Assembly (NCBI RefSeq): GCF_038443675.1
Contig: NZ_CP151762.1
Location: forward strand, 1,116,001-1,180,000
From: Yoonia sp. G8-12
GTDB lineage: Bacteria > Pseudomonadota > Alphaproteobacteria > Rhodobacterales > Rhodobacteraceae
Direction of reading: 5' to 3'
Length of the DNA: 64,000 nt
How positions within the stretch are numbered: position 1 is the stretch's first letter; every line of letters begins with the position of its first letter. Positions 44,851 through 51,946 of the stretch are shown here, one piece after another. The notes under the pieces are model-generated. The model worked only from the letters and a program-made list of their open reading frames with translations. It ran no database searches and had not been told where the DNA came from. A program made the position numbers and the translations under genes.

Positions 44851-45438
44851 ATGCGCAGTATATTGAAATCAGCCCTTTTGGCCGCCCTGCTCAGCCATGC
44901 CGGCGTGGCAATGGCCCAAGACACCGCAGAGCAAACAGAAACCACCGCCGAGGATGATCTGGCACTGGGTGAACCCCTTGGCCCGCAAGTCGGCGAACCT
45001 TATGAGCGTGAAGTTTTTGGTGACTGGTCCCTGCGCTGCATCAAGGCCGAAGAAGGCGACGATCCGTGCAACCTTTACCAACTGCTCAGCAATGAAGACG
45101 GCGTTGCGGTATCGGAATTCAATCTGTTCCCACTAGCCGAAGGCCAGCGCGTCGCGGCCGGTGCAACGGTCGTTGTGCCGCTTGAGACATTGCTGACACA
45201 ACAGCTGACGATCGCCGTGGATGGTGCAAACGCACGTCGCTATCCCTTTACGTTCTGCAACCGTGCAGGCTGTGTCGCGCGGATCGGCTTTACCCAGGCC
45301 GAGGTGGACGAGTTCAAACGCGGATCAACCGCGACCGTCCGCTTGGTCCCTGCCCAAGTACCAGACGCAGAGGTTGTTTTGGATGTGTCGCTGACAGGGT
45401 TTACCGCCGGATTTAATGCGCTGTCACAACCAGAATAA
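44851..45438 (+). CDS. Invasion-associated locus B (IalB) family protein
   Basis: A 195-residue exported protein with a signal peptide (SALLAALLSHAGVAMA), an acidic linker and the IalB domain: YEREVFGDWSLRCIKAEEGD, CNLYQLLSNEDGVAV, FNLFPLAEGQRVAAGATVVV and FTFCNRAGCVARIGFTQAEV, with paired cysteines. The family was named from Bartonella but is widespread in free-living alphaproteobacteria, where the role is unclear. Of two close ATGs I chose the second, nine bases after GAGG; the first would add five codons. Confidence 0.88.
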   Translation: MRSILKSALLAALLSHAGVAMAQDTAEQTETTAEDDLALGEPLGPQVGEPYEREVFGDWSLRCIKAEEGDDPCNLYQLLSNEDGVAVSEFNLFPLAEGQRVAAGATVVVPLETLLTQQLTIAVDGANARRYPFTFCNRAGCVARIGFTQAEVDEFKRGSTATVRLVPAQVPDAEVVLDVSLTGFTAGFNALSQPE

Positions 45439-45457
45439 ACCAATAGGTTCAGGCTAT

Positions 45458-45479
45458 TGAGCGGCCAATCGGCCGCTCA
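45458..45479. terminator. Bidirectional hairpin between convergent ialB and KAS genes
   Basis: TGAGCGGCC and GGCCGCTCA form a perfect nine-base stem around AATC. The right arm contains the stop codon of the minus-strand ketoacyl synthase gene, and the left arm lies 20 bases after the ialB stop. It lacks a strong T-run on either side, so it may slow or end transcription from both directions with help from other factors. Confidence 0.5.
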
Positions 45480-46685
45480 GTGCTTGCGCAGCGCGATCAC
45501 GGCGTTCAGCCCGCCAAAGGCAAAGGCGTTGGATAAGACCACATCCACCTGTGCATCGCGCGCCACATTCGGCACCACATCCAGCGCGCATTCCGGATCA
45601 GGGTCTTCATAGCCAATCGTTGGCGCGATGATCCCGTCGCGCAGCGCCATGATACAGGCCAACAGCTCAACCGCACCTGTCCCGCCGATCAAATGCCCAT
45701 GCATGGACTTGGTCGAGGATATCATCAACTGATCCGCATGTGCGCCAAACACATCCGTAACAGCGGCACATTCGGTTTTATCATTCGCCGCCGTGCCGGT
45801 GCCGTGGGCGTTGATATAGCCCACCGCGTCCTTGGGCAGTTTCGCATCCGAGAGCGCACCAGCGATGGCGCGGGCCGCCCCGTCTTTGGAGGGCATGACA
45901 ATATCAGAGGCATCCGACGACATCGCAAAACCAACGACCTCGCAAAGGATGTCAGCACCGCGCGCGCGGGCGTGTTCATAGTCTTCGAACACAAAGACCG
46001 CCGCCCCCTCGCCCTGCACCATACCGTTGCGCGTGGCCGAAAACGGGCGGCAGGCATCGCGCGACATCACGCGCAGCCCTTCCCACGCCTTGATCCCGCC
46101 GAAACACAACATCGCCTCGGACCCGCCGGTGACCATGACCTTGGCCATACCAGAGCGGACCATATTAAACGCCTGCCCCATCGCGTGGTTCGATGACGCA
46201 CAAGCGGTGGACACGGTAAAGTTCGGCCCGCGCAGGTTCCATTCAATCGACACATGGCTGGCAGCGGCGTTGTTCATCAGGCGCGGCACGATGAAAGGAT
46301 GCACGCGGTTCTTGCCCGCCTCATAAACGGCGCGGTAATTTTCATCTTGGGTGTTCAACCCGCCGCCAGAGGTGCCCAACACCACACCGGATTGATCGGC
46401 AAGTGCGCCCGAAAACGCGAGCCCCGATTGATCAATCGCCTCGCGCGCGGCCAAAAGTGCGAACTGGGTAAAGCGGTCATAGAGTGCGATCTGCTGGCGG
46501 TTGAAATGGGCTTCTTCTTTATAGCCCTTGATCTGCCCGCCAATCTGGATCGAGAGACGGTCCACATCTTCAATCTCAAGCGGGCCAATACCACAGCGCC
46601 CCTCTTGCATCGCGGTCAATGTCGCGGGCACATCAGACCCCAGCGGGTTGATTGTCCCGGCCCCGGTGATCACGACGCGGTTCAT
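45477..46685 (-). CDS. Beta-ketoacyl-ACP synthase (KAS I/II family)
   Basis: A 402-residue condensing enzyme. The catalytic triad is visible: Cys in TVSTACASSNHAMGQ, His in YINAHGTGTAANDKTE and His in STKSMHGHLIGGTGAVELL. The C-terminal SNAFAFGGLNAV is also typical. It is FabF-like. Because it sits directly after a dedicated acyl carrier protein and lpxD, it may make the acyl chains for lipid A, though general fatty acid synthesis is possible. It starts right after the acp stop with no spacer. Confidence 0.9.
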   Translation of the reverse strand: MNRVVITGAGTINPLGSDVPATLTAMQEGRCGIGPLEIEDVDRLSIQIGGQIKGYKEEAHFNRQQIALYDRFTQFALLAAREAIDQSGLAFSGALADQSGVVLGTSGGGLNTQDENYRAVYEAGKNRVHPFIVPRLMNNAAASHVSIEWNLRGPNFTVSTACASSNHAMGQAFNMVRSGMAKVMVTGGSEAMLCFGGIKAWEGLRVMSRDACRPFSATRNGMVQGEGAAVFVFEDYEHARARGADILCEVVGFAMSSDASDIVMPSKDGAARAIAGALSDAKLPKDAVGYINAHGTGTAANDKTECAAVTDVFGAHADQLMISSTKSMHGHLIGGTGAVELLACIMALRDGIIAPTIGYEDPDPECALDVVPNVARDAQVDVVLSNAFAFGGLNAVIALRKH

Positions 46686-46946
46686 TCAGGCGGCCTGCTC
46701 TGATTTCAGCTTTTCCACCGCCGCCACGATTGCCGCGACCGACGAGATGTCAAAATCGCCCGCGCTGGGGTCATTGGCATTGAAGGGGACAGAGATATCA
46801 AAACTCTCTTCAATCGCAAAAATGCTCTCGACAAGCCCGAGGCTGTCGATGCCGATATCCTCAAGCGTATTGTCCATTTTGATATCGGATGGTTCCAGCA
46901 TCGCCTGCTCGGCGATGATTGCAATCACCTGATCTTTGATGCTCAT
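46686..46946 (-). CDS. Acyl carrier protein
   Basis: An 86-residue acidic helical protein with the phosphopantetheine attachment site GIDSLGLVES (Ser in DSL). It differs from the usual short housekeeping ACP by a longer middle (FDISVPFNANDPSAGDFDIS) and a C-terminal LKSEQAA. Its position between lpxD and a ketoacyl synthase suggests a specialised carrier for lipid A acyl chains, comparable in idea to AcpXL clusters of rhizobia, though it is not obviously AcpXL. Confidence 0.88.
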   Translation of the reverse strand: MSIKDQVIAIIAEQAMLEPSDIKMDNTLEDIGIDSLGLVESIFAIEESFDISVPFNANDPSAGDFDISSVAAIVAAVEKLKSEQAA

Positions 46947-47009
46947 CTTATCACACCCATGTTGCTTGGCGGGGATGTAGTCATTCTAGCCGCAATTTGA
47001 AACAGCCAA

Positions 47010-48071
47010 TTAACGCTTGGCCAAATCGCGCAAGATGCGGGGCAAACGACGCAGGGCCTTGTACCCCTCGATATGGGTCTGCATCTTGGTGGCCGGATAG
47101 CCCATCATCACGCGCCCCTTGGGGACATTGGACAACACCACGCTGCCGCCGCCCAGCACGACGTCATCCCCGATGCTCAGGTTATCGGCAATCCCGGCTT
47201 TGCCGCCCACAACAACACGGTCGCCGATCACGGTGGACCCTGCGACACCGGCCTGTGCGCACAGCAAACAATGCGCGCCCACAATCACGTTGTGGCCCAC
47301 CTGCACAAGACTGTCGATCTTGGTGCCATGCCCCACACGCGTCGGGCGGATCGTGCCAGCATCAATGCAGGAATTCGCGCCGACCTCGACATCATCCCCG
47401 ATCACGACACCACCCAGCGAATGGATACGGTGCCATGTCGGATCATCGGGGGCATCCATCGCCGCCTCGCCCAAGGTTTCGCGCGCTTTTTCAACGTTTG
47501 AGGGTTCTGCCGTCACAAACGAAAACCCGTCGCCACCAATCGCCACATTAGGTTGCAAGATCACGCGCGCACCAAGGTGCACGCCACGTTGCAGGCGCAC
47601 GCCCGCGTGAATTTGACACGCGGCGCCAATCTCAACGCCCGCCGCGATGCTGACCTGATCGGCAATCCATGTGCCGTCACCAATCACAACGCCCGCGCCA
47701 ATCACGCAGAACGCCCCGACCGTCACATGCGCCCCGATCTGTGCCGAGGGATCAATCGCCGCCTGCGGGCTGATCCCCGTATGCGGCAAGTCGGCATCCA
47801 ACATCTGCGTCAGATGCGCCATGGCAAGCCGTGCGCGCGGTGCAATGATCGCGGCCTCCAGTCCCAGCGCTTCCCAATCCGCACCGGGCCAGACGACAGC
47901 GACGCGCGCCTGGCCTTTGCCCAAGGCCGCCCCATACGCAGGGCTCATCGCAAGCGCCAGATCATCGCGGCCGGCACTGGCGGGTTCGGATGCACCAGCC
48001 ACCAAAAGCTCAACGGCGCCAAAGGCTTGTGCCCCCAGCGCCGCTGCTATGTCTTTCACACGATGTGCCAT
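47010..48071 (-). CDS. lpxD: UDP-3-O-acylglucosamine N-acyltransferase
   Basis: Adds the N-linked 3-hydroxyacyl chain in the third step of lipid A synthesis. The 353-residue protein has an N-terminal uridine-binding domain (MAHRVKDIAAALGAQAFGAV) and a hexapeptide-repeat beta-helix (HTGISPQAAIDPSAQIGAHV, CLLCAQAGVAGSTVIGDRVV). TKIDSLVQVGHNVIVGAHC contains the catalytic His, and a C-terminal helix follows. It is separated from the fabZ-lpxA-lpxI-lpxB block and paired instead with an ACP and KAS. Confidence 0.94.
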   Translation of the reverse strand: MAHRVKDIAAALGAQAFGAVELLVAGASEPASAGRDDLALAMSPAYGAALGKGQARVAVVWPGADWEALGLEAAIIAPRARLAMAHLTQMLDADLPHTGISPQAAIDPSAQIGAHVTVGAFCVIGAGVVIGDGTWIADQVSIAAGVEIGAACQIHAGVRLQRGVHLGARVILQPNVAIGGDGFSFVTAEPSNVEKARETLGEAAMDAPDDPTWHRIHSLGGVVIGDDVEVGANSCIDAGTIRPTRVGHGTKIDSLVQVGHNVIVGAHCLLCAQAGVAGSTVIGDRVVVGGKAGIADNLSIGDDVVLGGGSVVLSNVPKGRVMMGYPATKMQTHIEGYKALRRLPRILRDLAKR

Positions 48072-48104
48072 TCTGCCCCCGGGCGTATTATTCCGCGGTC
48101 AGAT

Positions 48105-49715
48105 TTACCCGCGAACGGCGCGAAGAGCCACCCCTTCACGTGCAAGCGCGTTCCAGATGCGCCCGTCACGCCCGTAAACATCACGACGGAACTGCACGCG
48201 CCCGTCCGCAGGCACAAAGGCGGTCCGGTAAACCAGATGCACCGGCACCGGTGCCTCAAGATCAACCCGCCGTTCGCGACCCGCACGCAGATGGGCCTGA
48301 AACACCTCTTCGGGGTTGCCGACCTGTTTGGCCAGCAAGGCATAGGCAAAGTCGAACGGATCGGCCAGACGCACACATCCGTGGCTATAGGCGCGCACCT
48401 CGCGTCCAAAGAGGCTCTTGGAGGGGGTGTCGTGCAGATAGATATTGTGACGGTTCGGGAACATGAATTTCACCAGTCCCAAAGCGTTGCCCTGACTGGG
48501 GGGTTCACGCATGGAATACGGGAAATTCGCCGCTGTATAGCCGCTAAAATCTGCACTGTTGCGGTCCACCACACGGCCATTGCGGTCTGTAATCACAAGG
48601 TTGCGAACAGCGTTGGGGTTCGCCCGCAGCTGCGGCAGATATTCTTTGGTGATGATGGAACGCGGAACATACCAGCTTGGATTGATGACCATGAACTCCA
48701 TCACATCCGAAAACTCGGGCGTCACGCGGTCGCGGTCGCGCGCACCGACAACCGAACGGGTCGAGAAGGTTTCGACGCCATTATCGAAGATTTTGGCGGT
48801 GAAATCGGTGATATTCACCCAGATATAACGTTCACCACGCGGGCGGTTGATCCAGCGCTCGCGCTCCATCGCGACGATGATGGATTGCAAACGCTCTTCT
48901 GGCTGTGTGTTGATCTCGGCCAATGTGCCCGGACCCGCCGTGCCATCAATGGCAAGACCGTGGGCATCCTGAAAACGGGTAATCGCGCCGAATATCGCGT
49001 CATCATAGACTTGTGTCGTGCTGCGCTCAAGATAGCCCATCGCGATCAGACGGTTGCGCAACGCCACAACACCCGCACCGCTATCGCCGCGCTCGTATTT
49101 TTGGCCCGGAACCGTCGGACCCCACCCGCCATCGGCCAACAGGCGTTCCATCCGCATTTTTTCGGACATCAGACGCGTATATTCCGGCGCGCTCGGGGGC
49201 AGTGCGCGCAGGAATGCGGCAGGGTTGGATTGGGCAAAGGCGCGCAGCGTGCTGAGGCGCGAACGCATCGGCACCTCGCGGAAAATCGCGGAATCAACGC
49301 GCGACGGGGTCAGCAAACCCGTCTGGATATCGCGCGCATAATCAAGAAACTGCCGCGACAGCTCGACCTCAAGGCGGCCCTGCTGCTGCGGGCTGGACGC
49401 GGCCTCAAGCTGGGCGATCAGGCCCGCCGCATCGTAGCGGGCACTTGGCAGACCATGATCCGCCGCCCCGTTAAAGGCCGCCAGCAAAGCGTTGCGGCGA
49501 TTGCGGTCATTGCGTGTGCTCCAAATCCCGTCAAAGCCACGCTCGCGGTAAAAGCTGATCAGATCGGGATCGTTTGATGCGGCCTCGGCCACGGCTTGCC
49601 GGAATTCGGTGACCTGTGCCTGCGCTTGCGGCGCAGAGAAGAGGAAAATGAAGACAGCAAAAATCGTCGGCAACACAGCGCGCAAACGGTTCTGGGGCAA
49701 AAAGACAGCGGACAT
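48105..49715 (-). CDS. L,D-transpeptidase (YcbB/LdtD-like)
   Basis: A 536-residue exported enzyme that makes 3-3 crosslinks in peptidoglycan. The signal peptide ends QAQAQ. A peptidoglycan-binding domain lies near residues 210-270 (GDSGAGVVALRNRLIAMGYL, FQDAHGLAIDGTAGPGTLAE), and the YkuD domain near 300-470 has the catalytic YSHGCVRLADP (Cys) and HNIYLHDTPSKSLFGREVRA. The GYLERS and IVAMERERWI stretches match the LdtD group. Its promoter region is shared with the divergent DUF882 gene, another peptidoglycan-related protein. Confidence 0.93.
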   Translation of the reverse strand: MSAVFLPQNRLRAVLPTIFAVFIFLFSAPQAQAQVTEFRQAVAEAASNDPDLISFYRERGFDGIWSTRNDRNRRNALLAAFNGAADHGLPSARYDAAGLIAQLEAASSPQQQGRLEVELSRQFLDYARDIQTGLLTPSRVDSAIFREVPMRSRLSTLRAFAQSNPAAFLRALPPSAPEYTRLMSEKMRMERLLADGGWGPTVPGQKYERGDSGAGVVALRNRLIAMGYLERSTTQVYDDAIFGAITRFQDAHGLAIDGTAGPGTLAEINTQPEERLQSIIVAMERERWINRPRGERYIWVNITDFTAKIFDNGVETFSTRSVVGARDRDRVTPEFSDVMEFMVINPSWYVPRSIITKEYLPQLRANPNAVRNLVITDRNGRVVDRNSADFSGYTAANFPYSMREPPSQGNALGLVKFMFPNRHNIYLHDTPSKSLFGREVRAYSHGCVRLADPFDFAYALLAKQVGNPEEVFQAHLRAGRERRVDLEAPVPVHLVYRTAFVPADGRVQFRRDVYGRDGRIWNALAREGVALRAVRG

Positions 49716-50062
49716 CGCGGTTCGATCCCTTAATAAAACAATGACTTATCATACACGATAAACTGTGTAATCAAAGGTATGCATACCCCTACCCGTTCTT
49801 GTGTCTATTGACAAAAGCGCGAGGTCCGCACGCGAGCGGCAAGTGTTGCGCTGATGCAGCCCTTTGTGTGTGACATTGAATCCTCAAAACCACATGTGCG
49901 CGAAATTTCGCCAATTTCCCACTTGTTAAGCACAATTCCCTAAACAGGTCTTGGTCATCGATCTCGAAGTGTGCAATATAACCGACACATCTGGGGAGAT
50001 GTGGGCAAAAGCCATTGAAAAATTGGCCAGATAAGTCGAGCGACGGGACAGGCGCGAAACAC
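49716..50062. other. Intergenic region between the L,D-transpeptidase and DUF882 genes
   Basis: This 347-base stretch holds no supported gene. It is AT-richer than its surroundings and contains an inverted repeat TTATC-ATACAC-GATAA (49746-49761) 30 bases before the minus-strand start, a plausible operator for the transpeptidase gene. The plus-strand frame of the DUF882 gene extends back to 50015 but adds no signal-like sequence. Confidence 0.5.
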
Positions 50063-50632
50063 ATGAAACAAAAGAACTCCTCTGGGTTAACCCGGCGCGG
50101 ATTATTGGGTGCATTTGCCGCAACAGCAGTTGCAGCGACACCGACCTACTCCAATGCTGCGGGTTTCTTGCGTGGCGCGGGCGATGTCCGCCGCATTGCA
50201 ATGCATTCCGGCCGAACCGGTGAACGGCTCGATACGATCTACTGGATCGAAGGCGAATACATCGCCGAAGCAGTCCGCGAAATTAACATGCACATGCGCG
50301 ACTGGCGCACAGGCGAAGCGGTTCAGATGGATTTGCGCACAATCGACATTATGTCGGCATCTCTGAACCTGATGGAAACGACCGAACCATATCTTCTGCT
50401 GTCGGGTTACCGGTCCCCCCAAACCAACCAGATGCTCCGCTCAAGCAGCCGCGGCGTTGCTCGCAATTCGTTGCACATGCGCGGCCAGGCGGCGGATTTG
50501 CGTCTGACCAGCCGCACACCGGCACAGATGGCAAGTGCAGCAATCGCATGTCGTGCGGGCGGCGTTGGCCGTTACAACGGGTCCAACTTTGTGCACATGG
50601 ATTGCGGCCCGATCCGCAGCTGGCGCGGTTAA
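50063..50632 (+). CDS. DUF882/YcbK-family murein endopeptidase-like protein
   Basis: A 189-residue exported protein whose start MKQKNSSGLTRRGLLGAFAA resembles a twin-arginine leader. The mature part is the M15-type DUF882/YcbK domain with LLSGYRSPQTNQMLRSSSRG, ARNSLHMRGQAADLRL and NFVHMDCGPIRSW, giving the zinc set His-Asp-His. Such proteins trim peptidoglycan side chains. It is divergent from an L,D-transpeptidase gene, so the two may be controlled together. Confidence 0.9.
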   Translation: MKQKNSSGLTRRGLLGAFAATAVAATPTYSNAAGFLRGAGDVRRIAMHSGRTGERLDTIYWIEGEYIAEAVREINMHMRDWRTGEAVQMDLRTIDIMSASLNLMETTEPYLLLSGYRSPQTNQMLRSSSRGVARNSLHMRGQAADLRLTSRTPAQMASAAIACRAGGVGRYNGSNFVHMDCGPIRSWRG

Positions 50633-50646
50633 AACACCCCTGCCCC

Positions 50647-51585
50647 TTAATCCAGAATGACCGGTGATTGACCGGTTTGAAGGTTCGCGCGTGCTGCGTC
50701 GCGGATCACATCCGACAGCCGTTCAAACATGCCCGCACTTGCGGCCCGTCGCCACACCAGACCGATTGAGCGTGTCACCGAACTGCGCCGGAACGGGCGC
50801 ACGATAACATTGCTGGACCGGCTATCAATTTCCGACCACGCGTAAAGCCGCGGCAGGAGTGCCACCCCCATCCCCATCCCGACCATCTGGCGGATCGCAT
50901 CAAGGCTCGTGCCCTCATAGTCGCGCGCAATCACGCCACCATATTGCTGGCAAAGCGCGGCGATCTGGGTGTGCATCGCATAATCAGGGCCCAGTGAGAG
51001 AACATTCAGGTCCAACAGATCGGCCTCGGTCACCTCTGATTTGGCTGTCAGGGCGTGGTCATCCGGCATCGCCAGAAGCAGCGGTTCGCGAAACAGTCGC
51101 TGCGTGGTCAGATCGGCACCACCTTCGGGCAATTGCGTCAAAATTACATCAAGGCTTCCTGCCAGAAGTTCGCCACGCAGATCACGCGGGGCCACTTCGC
51201 GAATGTATAATCGCAGGTCAGGGTATTTCGCGTGCAGCCGTTCCACCACAAACGGCATCAGATAAGGCCCGATCGTCGGTGTGGTGCCAAGGCGGATGGT
51301 GCCGGTCAGCCCCGTTTGCAGCGACGCCGTCAGATCCATGATACCGCGCACCTCTTGCAGAATACGCGACGCGCGCGTCACCACCTCGCGTCCTTCGGGG
51401 GTTAATGTGACCGGTCCGCGCCCACGCTCAACCAACCGCACGCCAAGCAGCTCTTCGAGATTGCCGATTTGCAGGCTGAGTGACGGCTGGCTGATCCCCA
51501 TCGCCTCGGCGGCTTTGCGGAAATGGCGCGCCTCTGAGAGCGCCACAAGATAGCGCATTTGGCGGATACTGGGCATTTTTGTCAT
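50647..51585 (-). CDS. LysR-type regulator, OxyR-like but lacking the cysteine pair
   Basis: A 312-residue LysR regulator. The N-terminal helix-turn-helix (RQMRYLVALSEARHFRKAAE, MGISQPSLSLQIGNLEELLG) and the effector domain (GTIRLGTTPTIGPYLMPFVV, LLAMPDDHAL, GMGMGVALLPRLY) resemble OxyR more than other LysR types. In the OxyR redox loop (LSLGPDYAMHTQIAALC) only Cys212 is present. The position of E. coli Cys199 is Ala203, so a disulfide switch is not possible in the usual way. An OxyR-type operator lies directly before the start, suggesting self-regulation. Confidence 0.85.
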   Translation of the reverse strand: MTKMPSIRQMRYLVALSEARHFRKAAEAMGISQPSLSLQIGNLEELLGVRLVERGRGPVTLTPEGREVVTRASRILQEVRGIMDLTASLQTGLTGTIRLGTTPTIGPYLMPFVVERLHAKYPDLRLYIREVAPRDLRGELLAGSLDVILTQLPEGGADLTTQRLFREPLLLAMPDDHALTAKSEVTEADLLDLNVLSLGPDYAMHTQIAALCQQYGGVIARDYEGTSLDAIRQMVGMGMGVALLPRLYAWSEIDSRSSNVIVRPFRRSSVTRSIGLVWRRAASAGMFERLSDVIRDAARANLQTGQSPVILD

Positions 51586-51598
51586 CGGGCGTCCATTG

Positions 51599-51613
51599 AT
51601 AGGTATTTCCTAT
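51599..51613. promoter_or_regulatory. OxyR/LysR-type operator ATAG-N7-CTAT
   Basis: ATAGGTATTTCCTAT is an exact ATAG-N7-CTAT half of the OxyR consensus and contains the T-N11-A core of LysR sites. It begins 14 bases upstream of the LysR start, a position for autoregulation. A second ATAG copy at the expected spacing was looked for and not found. Confidence 0.6.
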
Positions 51614-51946
51614 CGAAACTTACTACATCATTAACTTCACTATAGCAATTTAGCTGCTACATCCAGTCGCAGTTGGGGACTAAAAAGGACGTGTCCGCAG
51701 GGACTTGCACCATGTGCAGACCATCGCGGGCCAAAGGCAGAATGCACCGATTAAAGATGATCCATGCCACTTGCGATATGCACAGTGCAGGCTTAGCCGC
51801 CACACTTGATTTACCTGATGTGATCCGTCATCTGGATAAAACGCGCAGAGCTGACCGCACCTGTGGTTTCTAAAGACGCATACGCTATCACCTGATACGC
51901 TCCTTTTCGCATACCGCACCGCATACCTTCTGACCGGATAAATACC
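51614..51946. other. Spacer between the LysR gene and mrpA
   Basis: About 330 bases without a supported gene; it probably holds the mrp operon promoter. I found no convincing open frame, hairpin terminator or RNA gene here. A short plus-strand frame (51673-51873) shows no family features. Confidence 0.5.

Noticed and set aside
44709..44957. 82-codon plus-strand frame before ialB as an independent gene
   Set aside because: It crosses an intrinsic terminator and overlaps ialB out of frame; at most its first codons act as a leader peptide.
47553..49577. 674-residue plus-strand frame opposite lpxD and the L,D-transpeptidase gene
   Set aside because: Long antisense frame caused by high GC and codon bias; rich in His, Arg and Gln with no domain, and both minus-strand genes are certain.
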